This document shows positions 1 to 8,169 of a DNA stretch of 64,000 nt, piece by piece. The translations under genes were made by a program, and so were the position numbers. Numbering within the stretch: position 1 is the first letter of the stretch; the number at the start of each line of letters is the position of its first letter. The notes below the pieces were generated by a model that had not been told where the DNA came from, searched no databases, and was given only the letters and a program-made list of their open reading frames with translations. Source of the stretch: Kosakonia sp. H02 (GTDB taxonomy: Bacteria; Pseudomonadota; Gammaproteobacteria; Enterobacterales; Enterobacteriaceae); NCBI GenBank assembly GCA_030704225.1, contig CP131915.1:806001-870000 (forward strand), given 5' to 3'.

Positions 1-42
1 GCAAAGTAATTTAGCAGGGTTATTTTTACGGTGCGAAGATTC

Positions 43-58
43 TTAGAATCGGATCACA
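43..58 (+). promoter_or_regulatory. CRP site and promoter of cyaR
   Basis: The half-sites TTAGA (43-47) and TCACA (54-58) are separated by 6 nt and centred about 42 bp upstream of the predicted cyaR start at 93. This is the class II CRP position known for CyaR, an sRNA activated by cAMP-CRP. A -10-like TATTAT lies at 80-85, 7 nt before the start. Bases 1-42 show nothing recognisable. Confidence 0.6.
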
Positions 59-92
59 TACCGCCCCGGTTAATACGGTTATTATTCCGATC

Positions 93-179
93 GCTGAAAA
101 ACATAACCCATAAATGCTAGCTGTACCAGGAACCACCTCCTTAGCCTGCGTAATCTCCCTTACGCAGGCTGATTTTTTT
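93..179 (+). ncRNA. cyaR: CyaR small regulatory RNA
   Basis: CyaR is an Hfq-dependent, cAMP-CRP-activated trans-acting sRNA that represses ompX, luxS, nadE and yqaE mRNAs in E. coli and Salmonella. The sequence starts GCTGAAAAACATAACCC and carries the conserved CAGGAACCACCTCC seed region (about 127-140), nearly identical to E. coli CyaR as I recall it. It ends in an 11-bp stem (143-153 with 160-170) followed by a T run. It lies upstream of yegS, as expected from the E. coli neighbourhood (yegQ, cyaR, ogrK, yegR, yegS). The ogrK and yegR genes are not present between it and yegS. Confidence 0.93.
143..179 (+). terminator. Rho-independent terminator of cyaR
   Basis: The 11-bp perfect stem AGCCTGCGTAA / TTACGCAGGCT has a 6-nt loop and is followed by GATTTTTTT. 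It forms the 3' end of CyaR and serves as the Hfq-binding U-tail. Confidence 0.9.
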
Positions 180-258
180 CACCATTTATCTGCTTTTCCC
201 TCCTCCTCTCTTTTCCTGAGATACACTTTGCACATTGAATTCTGTCAGGATGAAAAGA

Positions 259-1158
259 ATGCGTGCATTTCCCTCAAGCTTATTGATCCTCAATGGTAAA
301 AACGCCGGTGACGAAACGCTTCGCGAAGCGGTGAATTTGCTGCGCGATGAAGGTATGGATATTCAGGTGCGCGTCACCTGGGAAAAGGGCGACGCCGGGC
401 GCTACGTACAAGAAGCACAGCAGCTTGGCGTGGCGACGGTGATTGCCGGTGGCGGCGACGGCACCATTAATGAAGTGGCGAGCGCGTTAGTCAATTGTGC
501 AGGCGACAATGTTCCGGCGCTGGGGATTTTACCGCTCGGCACCGCCAATGATTTCGCCACCAGCGCGGCCATTCCTGAACTGCTGGACAAAGCGCTGCAA
601 CTGGCGATTGTCGGTAAAGCGGTGCCGATTGATATTGCGAAGGTGAATGATGCAACCTGTTTTATCAATATGGCGACGGGGGGTTTCGGAACCCGCATCA
701 CCAGCGAAACGCCGGAGAAACTCAAAGCCGCACTCGGTGGCGTTTCGTATTTGATTCATGGCCTGATGCGCATGGATATGCTGAAAGCCGATCGCTGCGA
801 GATTACCGGCGAGGATTTTCACTGGCAGGGCGACGCGCTGGTGATTGGCATCGGTAACGGGCGTCAGGCTGGCGGCGGTCAGCAACTCTGCCCGCAGGCG
901 CTGATTAACGACGGGCTGCTGCAACTGCGTATTTTTACCGGCGATGAGATTTTGCCTGCGCTGGTCACGACCTTAACCCAGCCGGAGGATAACCCGCATA
1001 TTGTCGATGGTCAGTCTGCGTGGTTTGAGATAAGCGCCCCGCACGACATCACCTTTAACCTCGATGGCGAACCGCTGCGCGGTGAGCATTTCCGCATTGA
1101 AGTGGTGCCCAATGCATTGCAGTGCCGGTTGCCGCCGGATTGCCCGTTATTGCGTTAA
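259..1158 (+). CDS. yegS: Lipid kinase YegS
   Basis: This is a diacylglycerol-kinase-fold (DAGK_cat) lipid kinase that phosphorylates lipids such as phosphatidylglycerol using ATP; it is cytosolic or membrane-associated. The nucleotide-binding glycine motif IAGGGDGTINEV lies near residues 58-69 and GTANDFA near 94-100; the C-terminal half carries the second NAD-kinase-like lobe. I chose the ATG at 259 because it gives 299 aa, exactly the E. coli length, and has AGGA 8 nt upstream. A longer frame opening at 235 adds residues not found in the family. It is monocistronic and is followed by a structured non-coding block. Confidence 0.95.
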   Translation: MRAFPSSLLILNGKNAGDETLREAVNLLRDEGMDIQVRVTWEKGDAGRYVQEAQQLGVATVIAGGGDGTINEVASALVNCAGDNVPALGILPLGTANDFATSAAIPELLDKALQLAIVGKAVPIDIAKVNDATCFINMATGGFGTRITSETPEKLKAALGGVSYLIHGLMRMDMLKADRCEITGEDFHWQGDALVIGIGNGRQAGGGQQLCPQALINDGLLQLRIFTGDEILPALVTTLTQPEDNPHIVDGQSAWFEISAPHDITFNLDGEPLRGEHFRIEVVPNALQCRLPPDCPLLR

Positions 1159-1490
1159 CGTATATATCACCGTTGTGGAATGGTTCCGTTCACCAGGCGT
1201 TCAGTGGTTTCAGAAACTCGTCATGCGGTGAACGGGACAAGGGGAACACCGCGTTCCCCTTGTCAATCCCCGCGGCCCCGCAGGGAAAAAGGTGCTTCGC
1301 ACAGCGCTCACCACCCCCGAGCCAGACAGCGGTCGGCTCGACACGCCGTCCTGGCTCGGTTCGCCTCTGGCCGCCAGCCCTGGCGTCCAGTCCTTGTCAG
1401 TCACGCTTCGGTTCGCCGATTTCGGCGGGGACTCAACCCCATCGCTGTAAGATACGCGTTAATAAATAACGGTTGTATGGCTGAACGGTT
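1159..1490. repeat. Structured GC-rich non-coding block, probable repeat
   Basis: No convincing gene lies between yegS and the ABC operon. The block contains a perfect 12-bp hairpin (1236-1247 with 1253-1264, 5-nt loop) and a second inverted repeat CGAGCCAG/CTGGCTCG (1318-1325 with 1351-1358), plus smaller GC-rich stems. The overlapping frames all look like shadows with skewed composition. It resembles an intergenic repeat unit or a decayed mobile remnant, but I cannot name its family. Confidence 0.45.
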
Positions 1491-1562
1491 TGTAGGCCTG
1501 ATAAGCGAAGCACCATCAGGCAGTTTTGCCGGATGGCGGCTCCGCCTTATCCAGCCTACGAG
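1491..1562. repeat. REP/BIME palindromic element
   Basis: It carries TGTAGGCCTGATAAGCG at one end and GCCGGATGGCGGC followed by CGCCTTATCCAGCCTACG at the other. These are the paired REP (PU) palindromes of enterobacterial BIMEs. It lies just past the 3' end of the leftward ABC operon, where such elements stabilise transcripts or bind gyrase/IHF. Confidence 0.85.
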
Positions 1563-1575
1563 ACGGCACACGAAT

Positions 1576-2349
1576 TCAATACGCCGCCACTTCCCGCGCC
1601 ATTTCGCGGCTGTATTGCTGGCTGGCATTGACCAACATCCGCGTGTAATCCGTTTGCGCCGCGCCGCTGACCAACGCATCAACGGCCAAGGTTTCGAGGA
1701 TTTTGCCGTACTGCATCACCGCCACCTTCTGGCACAAATGGGCGATCACCCCCAAATCATGCGTCACCATCAGGTAGGTTAACTGCGACTCCTGATGCAG
1801 CGCCGCCAGCAAATTAAGGATCTCCGCCTGCACCGACACATCCAGCGCGGAAGTCGGTTCATCAAGCAGCAACACGCGCGGCTCAAGGATCAGCGCCCGG
1901 GCAATCGCCACGCGCTGGCGCTGGCCGCCGGAAAGCTGGTGCGGGTAGCGCTCGCGAAACGCGCGGCTTAAACCAACTTTATCCAACAGCGTATTGATGC
2001 GCCGATCGCGATCGTTAATGCCGTGGATCTGCAATGGCTCTTCGAGAATATCGCCAATGGTGTGGCGCGGATGCAACGAACCGTACGGATCCTGAAACAC
2101 CATCTGCACCAGCCGACAGCGCGGCTGGCTGAGGCGTTTTTCCAGTTTCTGTCCGTTAATCGCCAGTTCCCCTTCCCAGTGGGTAAACAGTCCCGCCAGG
2201 CACTTCAGCACCGTGGTTTTCCCGGAGCCGGACTCGCCGACCAGGCCGTAAATCTCGCCCGGCTGCACGGCAAAACTGACATCGCTCAGCACCTGGCTGC
2301 GCTTCTCCCCTTCGCCAAAGGCGAGGTGGAGGTTTTTCACGTTAATCAT
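1576..2349 (-). CDS. Oligopeptide-type ABC transporter, second ATPase subunit (DppF/OppF-like)
   Basis: This cytoplasmic ATPase of an Opp/Dpp/Nik-type importer pairs with the ATPase encoded upstream. Walker A is GLVGESGSGKTTVLK (about residues 36-50), the signature is LSGGQRQRVAIARAL (about 140-154) and Walker B is RVLLLDEPTSALD. I chose the ATG at 2349 because AAGGGGAG precedes it; an in-frame start at 2370 would overlap the previous gene. It is the last gene of a six-gene leftward operon beginning at the enolase-superfamily gene. The substrate is unknown; a link to the enzyme's acid-sugar-like substrate is inference from the operon. Confidence 0.88.
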   Translation of the reverse strand: MINVKNLHLAFGEGEKRSQVLSDVSFAVQPGEIYGLVGESGSGKTTVLKCLAGLFTHWEGELAINGQKLEKRLSQPRCRLVQMVFQDPYGSLHPRHTIGDILEEPLQIHGINDRDRRINTLLDKVGLSRAFRERYPHQLSGGQRQRVAIARALILEPRVLLLDEPTSALDVSVQAEILNLLAALHQESQLTYLMVTHDLGVIAHLCQKVAVMQYGKILETLAVDALVSGAAQTDYTRMLVNASQQYSREMAREVAAY

Positions 2350-2359
2350 GCGGCTCCCC

Positions 2360-3223
2360 TTATTCGCCAAGCCAGCTGGCCTGACGTTGCAACACCGGCA
2401 GCACCGGGCGGCGGTTGTGAATTTCCGGCAGGGCGTGAATCAACCCCTGAGTGTACGGATGCTGCGCGTTATCAAGATCTTTGGCGGCGATGGATTCCAC
2501 TACCCGCCCGGCATACATCACCAGCACGCGGTCGCAGAAACTGCGCACCAGGTTGATATCGTGGCTGATAAAAATCAGCCCCAGCCCGCGGGATTTCACT
2601 AAATCATCAAGCAAACCCAGCACCTGCAAGCGCACCGAGACATCCAGCGCCGAGGTCGGTTCATCGGCAATCACCAGTTCCGGGTCGGTTATCAGCATCA
2701 TGGCGATCATAATGCGCTGCCCCTGCCCGCCGGAAATCTCATGCGGATAAAGCTGATAAACCCGCTCCGGCTGGCGGATGCGCACCACATCAAGCATCTC
2801 CAGCACTTTGGCTTTCGCCTCCGCTTTTTTGCCCGGATGATGGGTCAACCAGGCTTCGGCAATCTGATCCCCGACGCACACTACCGGATTCAGCGAGTAT
2901 TTCGGGTCCTGCATAATCATCGAGATGCGCTTGCCGCGGATCTGGCGCATCTGCGCTTCACTGACATGCAGTAAATCGATATCGCCAAACTGCATACAGT
3001 CAGCCTGAATACGCGCCTTTGCCGGATGCAGGCGCAGCAGCGCGCGCCCGACGGTGGATTTGCCGGAGCCGGATTCGCCGACAATCGCCAGCTTTTCCTG
3101 ACCGAGGCTAAAGGAGACGCCGCGCACCGCGTTGGTCACCGCGCGTCCATTGACAAAATCGACATGCAGGTTGCGCACATCGAGAAGCGGCGAATTATTC
3201 GCTGCGAGGATCGAGGATGTCAC
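2360..3223 (-). CDS. Oligopeptide-type ABC transporter, first ATPase subunit (DppD/OppD-like)
   Basis: This cytoplasmic ATPase has Walker A GESGSGKSTVGRALL near residue 55, a Q-loop in MIMQDPKYSLNP, signature ISGGQGQRIMIAMML, Walker B ELVIADEPTSALD and switch His in FISHDINLV. The signature helix has GQGQR rather than the usual GMRQR/GQRQR, a minor deviation. The start at 3223 overlaps the end of the upstream permease gene by 29 nt, which suggests translational coupling; a later start is possible. It heterodimerises with the product of the next gene. Confidence 0.88.
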   Translation of the reverse strand: MTSSILAANNSPLLDVRNLHVDFVNGRAVTNAVRGVSFSLGQEKLAIVGESGSGKSTVGRALLRLHPAKARIQADCMQFGDIDLLHVSEAQMRQIRGKRISMIMQDPKYSLNPVVCVGDQIAEAWLTHHPGKKAEAKAKVLEMLDVVRIRQPERVYQLYPHEISGGQGQRIMIAMMLITDPELVIADEPTSALDVSVRLQVLGLLDDLVKSRGLGLIFISHDINLVRSFCDRVLVMYAGRVVESIAAKDLDNAQHPYTQGLIHALPEIHNRRPVLPVLQRQASWLGE

Positions 3224-4100
3224 GTAAGCCGTCTCCCAAAAAGTTGAACGCCAGGCTGTTAATGAGAATTGCCAGCCCCGGAATGGTCACTACCCACCAG
3301 CACTCCATCATGTAGGTGCGCCCGCTGGAGATCATCGCGCCCCACTCCGGCTCCGGCGGTTGCGCGCCGAGCCCCAAAAAGCCAAGACCGGCGGCGGTCA
3401 GAATGATGCCTGCCATATTCATGGTGATACGGATAATCACCGATGGCAGGCACAGCGGCACAATGTGCCGCCACAGTACGCGCACGGAGGACGCGCCCTG
3501 CAAACGCACCGCCGAGATAAAATCGGCCTGGCGTAGAGATAGGGTTTCCGCCCGCGCCAGACGCGCAATCGGCGGCCAGGCGGTGAGCGTAATGGCAATC
3601 ACCACATGCTCAAGGCCAGGACCGAGTGCGGCAACAAACGCCAGCGCCAGCACAAGGCTTGGGAAGGAGATAAAGATATCGGTGACGCGCATCAGCACCA
3701 TATCGACTTTGCCGCCAAAGTACCCGGCGGTAACGCCAAGCAGCAGGCCGAGCGGGCCAACGGTCACGGAGACCAAAAGCACGATATACAGCGTGATGCG
3801 CGAGCCGTACACCAGGCGGCTAAAGATATCGCGCCCAAACTCGTCGGTGCCAAACCAGTGCGCGGCATTCGGCGCGCTCAGCGCATTGTTTAAATCCTGC
3901 ACCAGCGGGTTATAAGGCGCTATCCACGGAGCGAAAATCGCCACTATTAACAGCGCCAAAATAATGCTGCCGCCAATGGCGGTTAGTGGGTTACGCGCCA
4001 TCTTGCCGACAAAGCCTGCCGCGCGCCCAAACCCGCGTTTTACGCGCAGGCTGCGTTCGTGGCTGGCGGAGGAAACCGGCGTATCAAAAGAGACGGTCAT
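3195..4100 (-). CDS. Oligopeptide-type ABC transporter, permease (DppC/OppC-like)
   Basis: This inner-membrane permease has an N-terminal OppC_N segment with one TM helix (about residues 38-60) and a BPD_transp_1 domain of five or so helices. The DppC-type motif FGTDEFGRDIFSRLVYGSR is visible near residues 84-102, and the EAA loop near VRLQGASSVRVLWRHIVP contacts the ATPase. At 301 aa it is typical for the family. Its ATG overlaps the stop of the preceding permease gene (ATGA), showing tight operon coupling. Confidence 0.9.
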   Translation of the reverse strand: MTVSFDTPVSSASHERSLRVKRGFGRAAGFVGKMARNPLTAIGGSIILALLIVAIFAPWIAPYNPLVQDLNNALSAPNAAHWFGTDEFGRDIFSRLVYGSRITLYIVLLVSVTVGPLGLLLGVTAGYFGGKVDMVLMRVTDIFISFPSLVLALAFVAALGPGLEHVVIAITLTAWPPIARLARAETLSLRQADFISAVRLQGASSVRVLWRHIVPLCLPSVIIRITMNMAGIILTAAGLGFLGLGAQPPEPEWGAMISSGRTYMMECWWVVTIPGLAILINSLAFNFLGDGLRDILDPRSE

Positions 4101-5134
4101 GATTTCGTCCTCGGATCAAAGAGTTGATACAGCATGTCGGAGAGCAGGTTGAGCATCACAAAAATCACCCCCACCAGCAGCACGCAGCCCATCACCGCAT
4201 TCATATCGCCCAGCAGCAGGCTGCCGGTGAGATACGAACCAAAACCCGGCCAGGAGAATACCGTCTCGATAAGCACCGCCCCTTCCAGTAGCGAACCGTA
4301 GGCCAGCGCCACCACCGTCAGCAGTTGCACGAGGATATTGCGAAAAGCGTGATTCCAGATGACCTGGCGTTCAGTCAGCCCTTTGACCCGCGCGGTGATG
4401 ATGAACTCCTGCGACAGTTGCGCCAGCATAAAGCTGCGCGTCATACGGCTGATGTAAGCCAGCGAGTGAAAACCGAGCAGCGAGGCGGGCAATACCAGGT
4501 GATTGAGCGCATTCCAGAACACCGCGCCGTTGCCGGCCAGCAGTGCATCAATCGTTATCAACCCGGTATGGTGTGGCACCACGCCATCCAGCCCCAGATC
4601 TAAACGACCTGCGCCGCCGACCCAGCCAAGCCAGGCGTAAAACAGCAGCAGCCCCATCATCCCGACCCAGAAAATCGGTGTCGAATAGCCCGCGAGGCTA
4701 ATAATACGCACCACATAATCCGACACGCTGTTGCGCCGCGCGGCTGCCAGCACGCCGAGGGGAATACCCAACCCCGCGCCGACGATAATGGCGACGGTCG
4801 CCAGCTCCAGCGTTGCCGGGAAGACACGCACTATGTCGTCCAGCACCGGCTTACCGGTGAGCAGCGCATTGCCTAAATTGCCGTGCAGCAAGTTATTGAG
4901 ATAGATACCAAACTGGGTCAGCAGAGATTGATCAAACCCCAGTTGTTGGTAAACCTGCTGATAGGTGCTGTGATCCGCATCCGGGCCGACAATCGCCAGC
5001 ACCGGATCAACCGGCATCACGCGGCCGATAAAGAAGGTCAGCAGCAGTAAGCCGAACAGGGTGACGGCGATTTGCGTCAGCCGTTTTGACAGCCGTCTGG
5101 CCCGCGAGCCAGGCGCAAGCAGTAGCGTACTCAT
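4097..5134 (-). CDS. Oligopeptide-type ABC transporter, permease (DppB/OppB-like)
   Basis: This inner-membrane permease of the OppB/DppB family has about six TM helices. The N-terminal helix near residues 18-40 (VTLFGLLLLTFFIGRVMP) is followed by a periplasmic segment containing the family-typical GLD/LGFDQSLLTQF region. The EAA loop is TARVKGLTERQVIWNHAFRN (about 249-268). Start and stop codons overlap with both neighbours (ATGA junctions at 5131-5134 and 4097-4100). Length 345 aa is usual for the family. Confidence 0.9.
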   Translation of the reverse strand: MSTLLLAPGSRARRLSKRLTQIAVTLFGLLLLTFFIGRVMPVDPVLAIVGPDADHSTYQQVYQQLGFDQSLLTQFGIYLNNLLHGNLGNALLTGKPVLDDIVRVFPATLELATVAIIVGAGLGIPLGVLAAARRNSVSDYVVRIISLAGYSTPIFWVGMMGLLLFYAWLGWVGGAGRLDLGLDGVVPHHTGLITIDALLAGNGAVFWNALNHLVLPASLLGFHSLAYISRMTRSFMLAQLSQEFIITARVKGLTERQVIWNHAFRNILVQLLTVVALAYGSLLEGAVLIETVFSWPGFGSYLTGSLLLGDMNAVMGCVLLVGVIFVMLNLLSDMLYQLFDPRTKS

Positions 5135-6759
5135 CCTTTCTCTCCTCCGGTGGCGGCGCTTTTATATACTTCGCGCAGGAAAGTGGTGGCCGACGGATGC
5201 GACTGAAAGTTTTTCACTTCGTTGCGCACCACCACCGAATCGACCATTTGTGATAGCGGGATCAGCGCCGGGATCAGCTGGTCATAACGTATCTGGATCT
5301 GCTGATAATCCGCTTTCTGCTTATCGGGATCGCGTTCCAGCAGCGCCTTGTCGATCATCTCGTTCAGCGGTTTGTCATAAAAACTGGTGCGCCAGCCCTG
5401 GAAGTTGGTAAGACGCGCCTCGTCGCTGTTGTCCGGGTTGTAAACCAACGCGCGCAGGCTGGAGTGCGGATGCGGTTCAACCCCACTGCCGCCGCGCCCG
5501 ACCAGCATGTCGAACTTACGCTCGCGCATGGCGCCGTAAATCTGGTTACCGGTGCCGGTGATGATTTTGGCGTTGATCCCCGCCTGCATCAGCGTGGATT
5601 GCACCGCTATCGCGATATTGAGAAACGGCTGATCGGCAAGCACACGCAGGGTAGTATCAAAGCCTTCCGGGTAACCGGCTTCCGCCAGCAGCTTTTTAGC
5701 GCGGGGAATATCGAGCCGGTAGCCAGGATCTGGCAGTGTCGAGGGCATGCCCGCTTTGATAGGCCGCTGGTGCAGCACGCCGTAACCCGGCATCAGCGCT
5801 TTGTTAATGCCTTGATAATCAATCAGGTAGCGCACCGCTTCGCGCACTTTCGCCCTCGCGAAATGCGGCTCTTTCATACTCATCGCCACGTAATAAACCG
5901 TGCCCTTTTGCACCGCTTCCACGGTGACATTCGGGTCTTTACGCAGGGCATTAATGTCGGAAACCGCCATATTGTTCGCGATATCCAGGTCACCTTTCGC
6001 CAGCATCAGGCGCAGGGTTTGCGACTCCTGGAAATGGCGCAGCACCACGCGGCTCAGTTTCGGCTCTTCGCGCCAGTAGTGCGGGTTGCGCTTCATGCGC
6101 AGCACATCTTTTGCCTGCCAGGTTTCCAGCATAAACGGCCCGGAACCCGCTTCGTTGGTGGTCAGCCAGCGGTTGCCCCAGTCGTTATTTACCGCGTGGC
6201 TCTGCACGATTTTGCTGTCGAGCACGCCGAGATTGCCAAGTGCGCCGAGAGAGTAAATTACCAGTTGCGGATCATTGGCTTTCGGCAGCGCGATCTGCAC
6301 GGTGTAGGCATCCGGTGCGCTGACCTGCTGGTCGATATTCTTTTTGCTGAAGCCGTAGGATTTCCACACCGAGGCCTGCGCGAGATTCAGGTGCAATAAG
6401 CGGCGCATCGACCACACCACATCTTCAGCGGTCAGCGGGTTGCCGGAGTGAAATTTCACGTTGTCGCGCAGGTGAAAGGTGAGCGTTTTGCCATCCGGGC
6501 TCACTTCCCAGGACTTTGCCAGCGCCGGTTTCACGTTGGTCAGTTCGTTGGGATCTAACTCCACCAACGAGTCGTAAAGGTTAACCACAATGCCGACCAC
6601 TTCGTTGCCGGTCATCGCCGCCGGATCGAGGCTCAGCAGGTTGTTCATGTTCATGCCGATGATGAGCTGATCGGGCGGCGTTTTGGCATATGCCGCGCCG
6701 CTGCCCATCATCAGCGAGAGCGCGAGTAAGCACGCTCCCGCGAGGGACGTTTTTTTCAT
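5131..6759 (-). CDS. Periplasmic solute-binding protein, SBP_bac_5 family
   Basis: This periplasmic receptor of the importer has a Sec signal peptide at residues 1-25 (MKKTSLAGACLLALSLM, cleavage after AYA). The family pattern is clear: LDPAAMTGNEVVGIVVNLYD near the N-terminus, then FHLRDNVKFHSGNPLTAEDVVWS. The start at 6759 puts the signal peptide at the N-terminus; an upstream in-frame ATG at 6771 adds four residues. It sits between the enzyme gene and the permeases. SBP_bac_5 proteins bind peptides, nickel, sugars or other small molecules, so the ligand cannot be assigned. Confidence 0.9.
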   Translation of the reverse strand: MKKTSLAGACLLALSLMMGSGAAYAKTPPDQLIIGMNMNNLLSLDPAAMTGNEVVGIVVNLYDSLVELDPNELTNVKPALAKSWEVSPDGKTLTFHLRDNVKFHSGNPLTAEDVVWSMRRLLHLNLAQASVWKSYGFSKKNIDQQVSAPDAYTVQIALPKANDPQLVIYSLGALGNLGVLDSKIVQSHAVNNDWGNRWLTTNEAGSGPFMLETWQAKDVLRMKRNPHYWREEPKLSRVVLRHFQESQTLRLMLAKGDLDIANNMAVSDINALRKDPNVTVEAVQKGTVYYVAMSMKEPHFARAKVREAVRYLIDYQGINKALMPGYGVLHQRPIKAGMPSTLPDPGYRLDIPRAKKLLAEAGYPEGFDTTLRVLADQPFLNIAIAVQSTLMQAGINAKIITGTGNQIYGAMRERKFDMLVGRGGSGVEPHPHSSLRALVYNPDNSDEARLTNFQGWRTSFYDKPLNEMIDKALLERDPDKQKADYQQIQIRYDQLIPALIPLSQMVDSVVVRNEVKNFQSHPSATTFLREVYKSAATGGEKG

Positions 6760-6793
6760 GTATACCGCCATGTAGGGTAAGAGTTTTTATATG

Positions 6794-7948
6794 TCAGTCG
6801 TGGCTGACGGTATTGGCTTCGATATACGCAAAATTAATGTCTTCGCCGAGCCCCGGACGCTGCGGCAGATGGACGAAACCCTCTTTATCCATCGGGTCGA
6901 CGATACTGTTGAGGTACGCCGCCGGTTGGTCGTACTCGAGGAACGGATGCAGCAGACCGCGCTCGTACCAGCGGCAGTTGCGGATCGCGCCAATCACCGC
7001 GAGGCTTGCCGCACCGTTGCCATGCACTTCGCAATCCATGCCGAACGACTCCGCCAGATTCGCCACTTTCAACGTTGGCGAAATGCCGCCCACGCCGTTG
7101 GCTCCGGCGCGCAAAATATCGCAGGCTCCGGCTTTTACCCAGTCGGCGCGGCTGTGGTGCTTCCCGCCCAGGCTCTCCGGCCCAATGATCGGGATCGATA
7201 AGTTCTCCGCCAGCCAGGCATAGGAAGACATGCTCTCTTCTTCCATCGGCTCTTCGAACCAGGCGAAATCGAGTTTTTCCAGTTCCTTGCCGATGTAGAG
7301 TGCCTCAGTGCGGCTATACCAGTGGTAGCCGTCGATCATTAAATCAATATCCGGGCCGACCGCCTCACGCACGGCGGCGCAGGCTTTGACATCCATTTTC
7401 GGGTTCGGGGCGAACTTCACCGGCGGCATCCAGGTGTGCAGCTTGATGGCTTTATAACCGCGCGCCACCAGTTTTTCGGCAAAGGTGGCGTACTCGTCCG
7501 GTGTGGAAAGGCCGCCTTCCAGTTCGTCACCGCACATGGTGCTGCCATAGGCAGGGACTTTATCGCGGTAACCGCCGAGCAGTTTGTAAACCGGCATATT
7601 CAGCGTGCGGCCAATTAAATCCCACAGCGCTTGTTCAACAAACGACAGCGCGCGCTCGGTGAGTTGATGGGCGCTGCCGCGCTGCCAGTGCACCAAATCC
7701 TGCCAGATGCGCTCGCGGTTAAAGGGATCCTGGCCGACCATTACTTTGCGGAAAAAAGCATTTAATACAAACGGGCGTACGACTTCCGGCGGCGCGAAGG
7801 AGTAACCTTTGCTGCCATCGTCCGCCGTGATGGTTAACATCGCCATCTTCGCCTGGGTTTCCGCTCCCGGATGCGAATGCCCGGCGCTGTCCGAGACCCG
7901 GCGCGTGGGGTGCTGGAAGACAGTGACGTTTACAGATTCAATTTTCAT
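6794..7948 (-). CDS. Mandelate racemase/muconate lactonizing-type enolase-superfamily enzyme
   Basis: This 384-aa enzyme has an N-terminal capping domain and a C-terminal TIM-type barrel. Metal ligands are Asp206 (MIDGYHW), Glu232 (AWFEEP) and Glu258 (IIGPES), spaced 26 and 26 residues as in mandelate racemase. The base on the second strand is a Lys169-x-His171 motif (IKLHTW), and His309 (CEVHGNG) with Asp277 can form the His/Asp dyad. Such enzymes abstract a proton alpha to a carboxylate, as racemases or acid-sugar dehydratases. The Lys-x-His rather than Lys-x-Lys arrangement leaves the reaction open. It is the first gene of the ABC-importer operon. Confidence 0.85.
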   Translation of the reverse strand: MKIESVNVTVFQHPTRRVSDSAGHSHPGAETQAKMAMLTITADDGSKGYSFAPPEVVRPFVLNAFFRKVMVGQDPFNRERIWQDLVHWQRGSAHQLTERALSFVEQALWDLIGRTLNMPVYKLLGGYRDKVPAYGSTMCGDELEGGLSTPDEYATFAEKLVARGYKAIKLHTWMPPVKFAPNPKMDVKACAAVREAVGPDIDLMIDGYHWYSRTEALYIGKELEKLDFAWFEEPMEEESMSSYAWLAENLSIPIIGPESLGGKHHSRADWVKAGACDILRAGANGVGGISPTLKVANLAESFGMDCEVHGNGAASLAVIGAIRNCRWYERGLLHPFLEYDQPAAYLNSIVDPMDKEGFVHLPQRPGLGEDINFAYIEANTVSHD

Positions 7949-8169
7949 TTCGTATCCTTGACTTTTTGAAAAGCTGTTTCATAAATCAATATATGCACAA
8001 AACATGGTCACATCCTCGGACAAATAGCGCTAAGCAGCCGCCATTTTTTGGGCATGCGCACGAGGATGCGTGACAGTTTTCACAAAAGGTTACGAAATTG
8101 TGATCGGGATCCGAGGGGGATTTCAGCGGGGTTTCCCCCTCCTCCCGCAGGAAGAGGGGAAGACTAACG
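7949..8169. other. Intergenic region between fbaB and the enolase/ABC operon
   Basis: This 221-nt spacer follows the fbaB stop and holds the promoter region of the leftward operon. A CRP-like half-site TGTGA is visible near 8100 (AAATTGTGATCGG), and a GC-rich inverted repeat CCCCCTC...GAAGAGGGG-like segment near 8128-8160 could end fbaB transcription. No coding frame is convincing. Assignment of individual sites is tentative. Confidence 0.35.

Noticed and set aside
529..924. Minus-strand frame of 131 codons inside yegS
   Set aside because: It is the shadow of a strongly conserved gene on the other strand, with no SD and no recognisable domain.
1180..1782. Plus-strand frame of 200 codons downstream of yegS
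   Set aside because: It crosses a REP element and the 3' end of the ABC ATPase gene on the other strand, and its Arg/His/Pro-rich composition is typical of a GC-rich shadow.
5464..6399. 311-codon plus frame inside the solute-binding protein gene
   Set aside because: Antisense shadow; the minus-strand protein has clear family motifs and a signal peptide.
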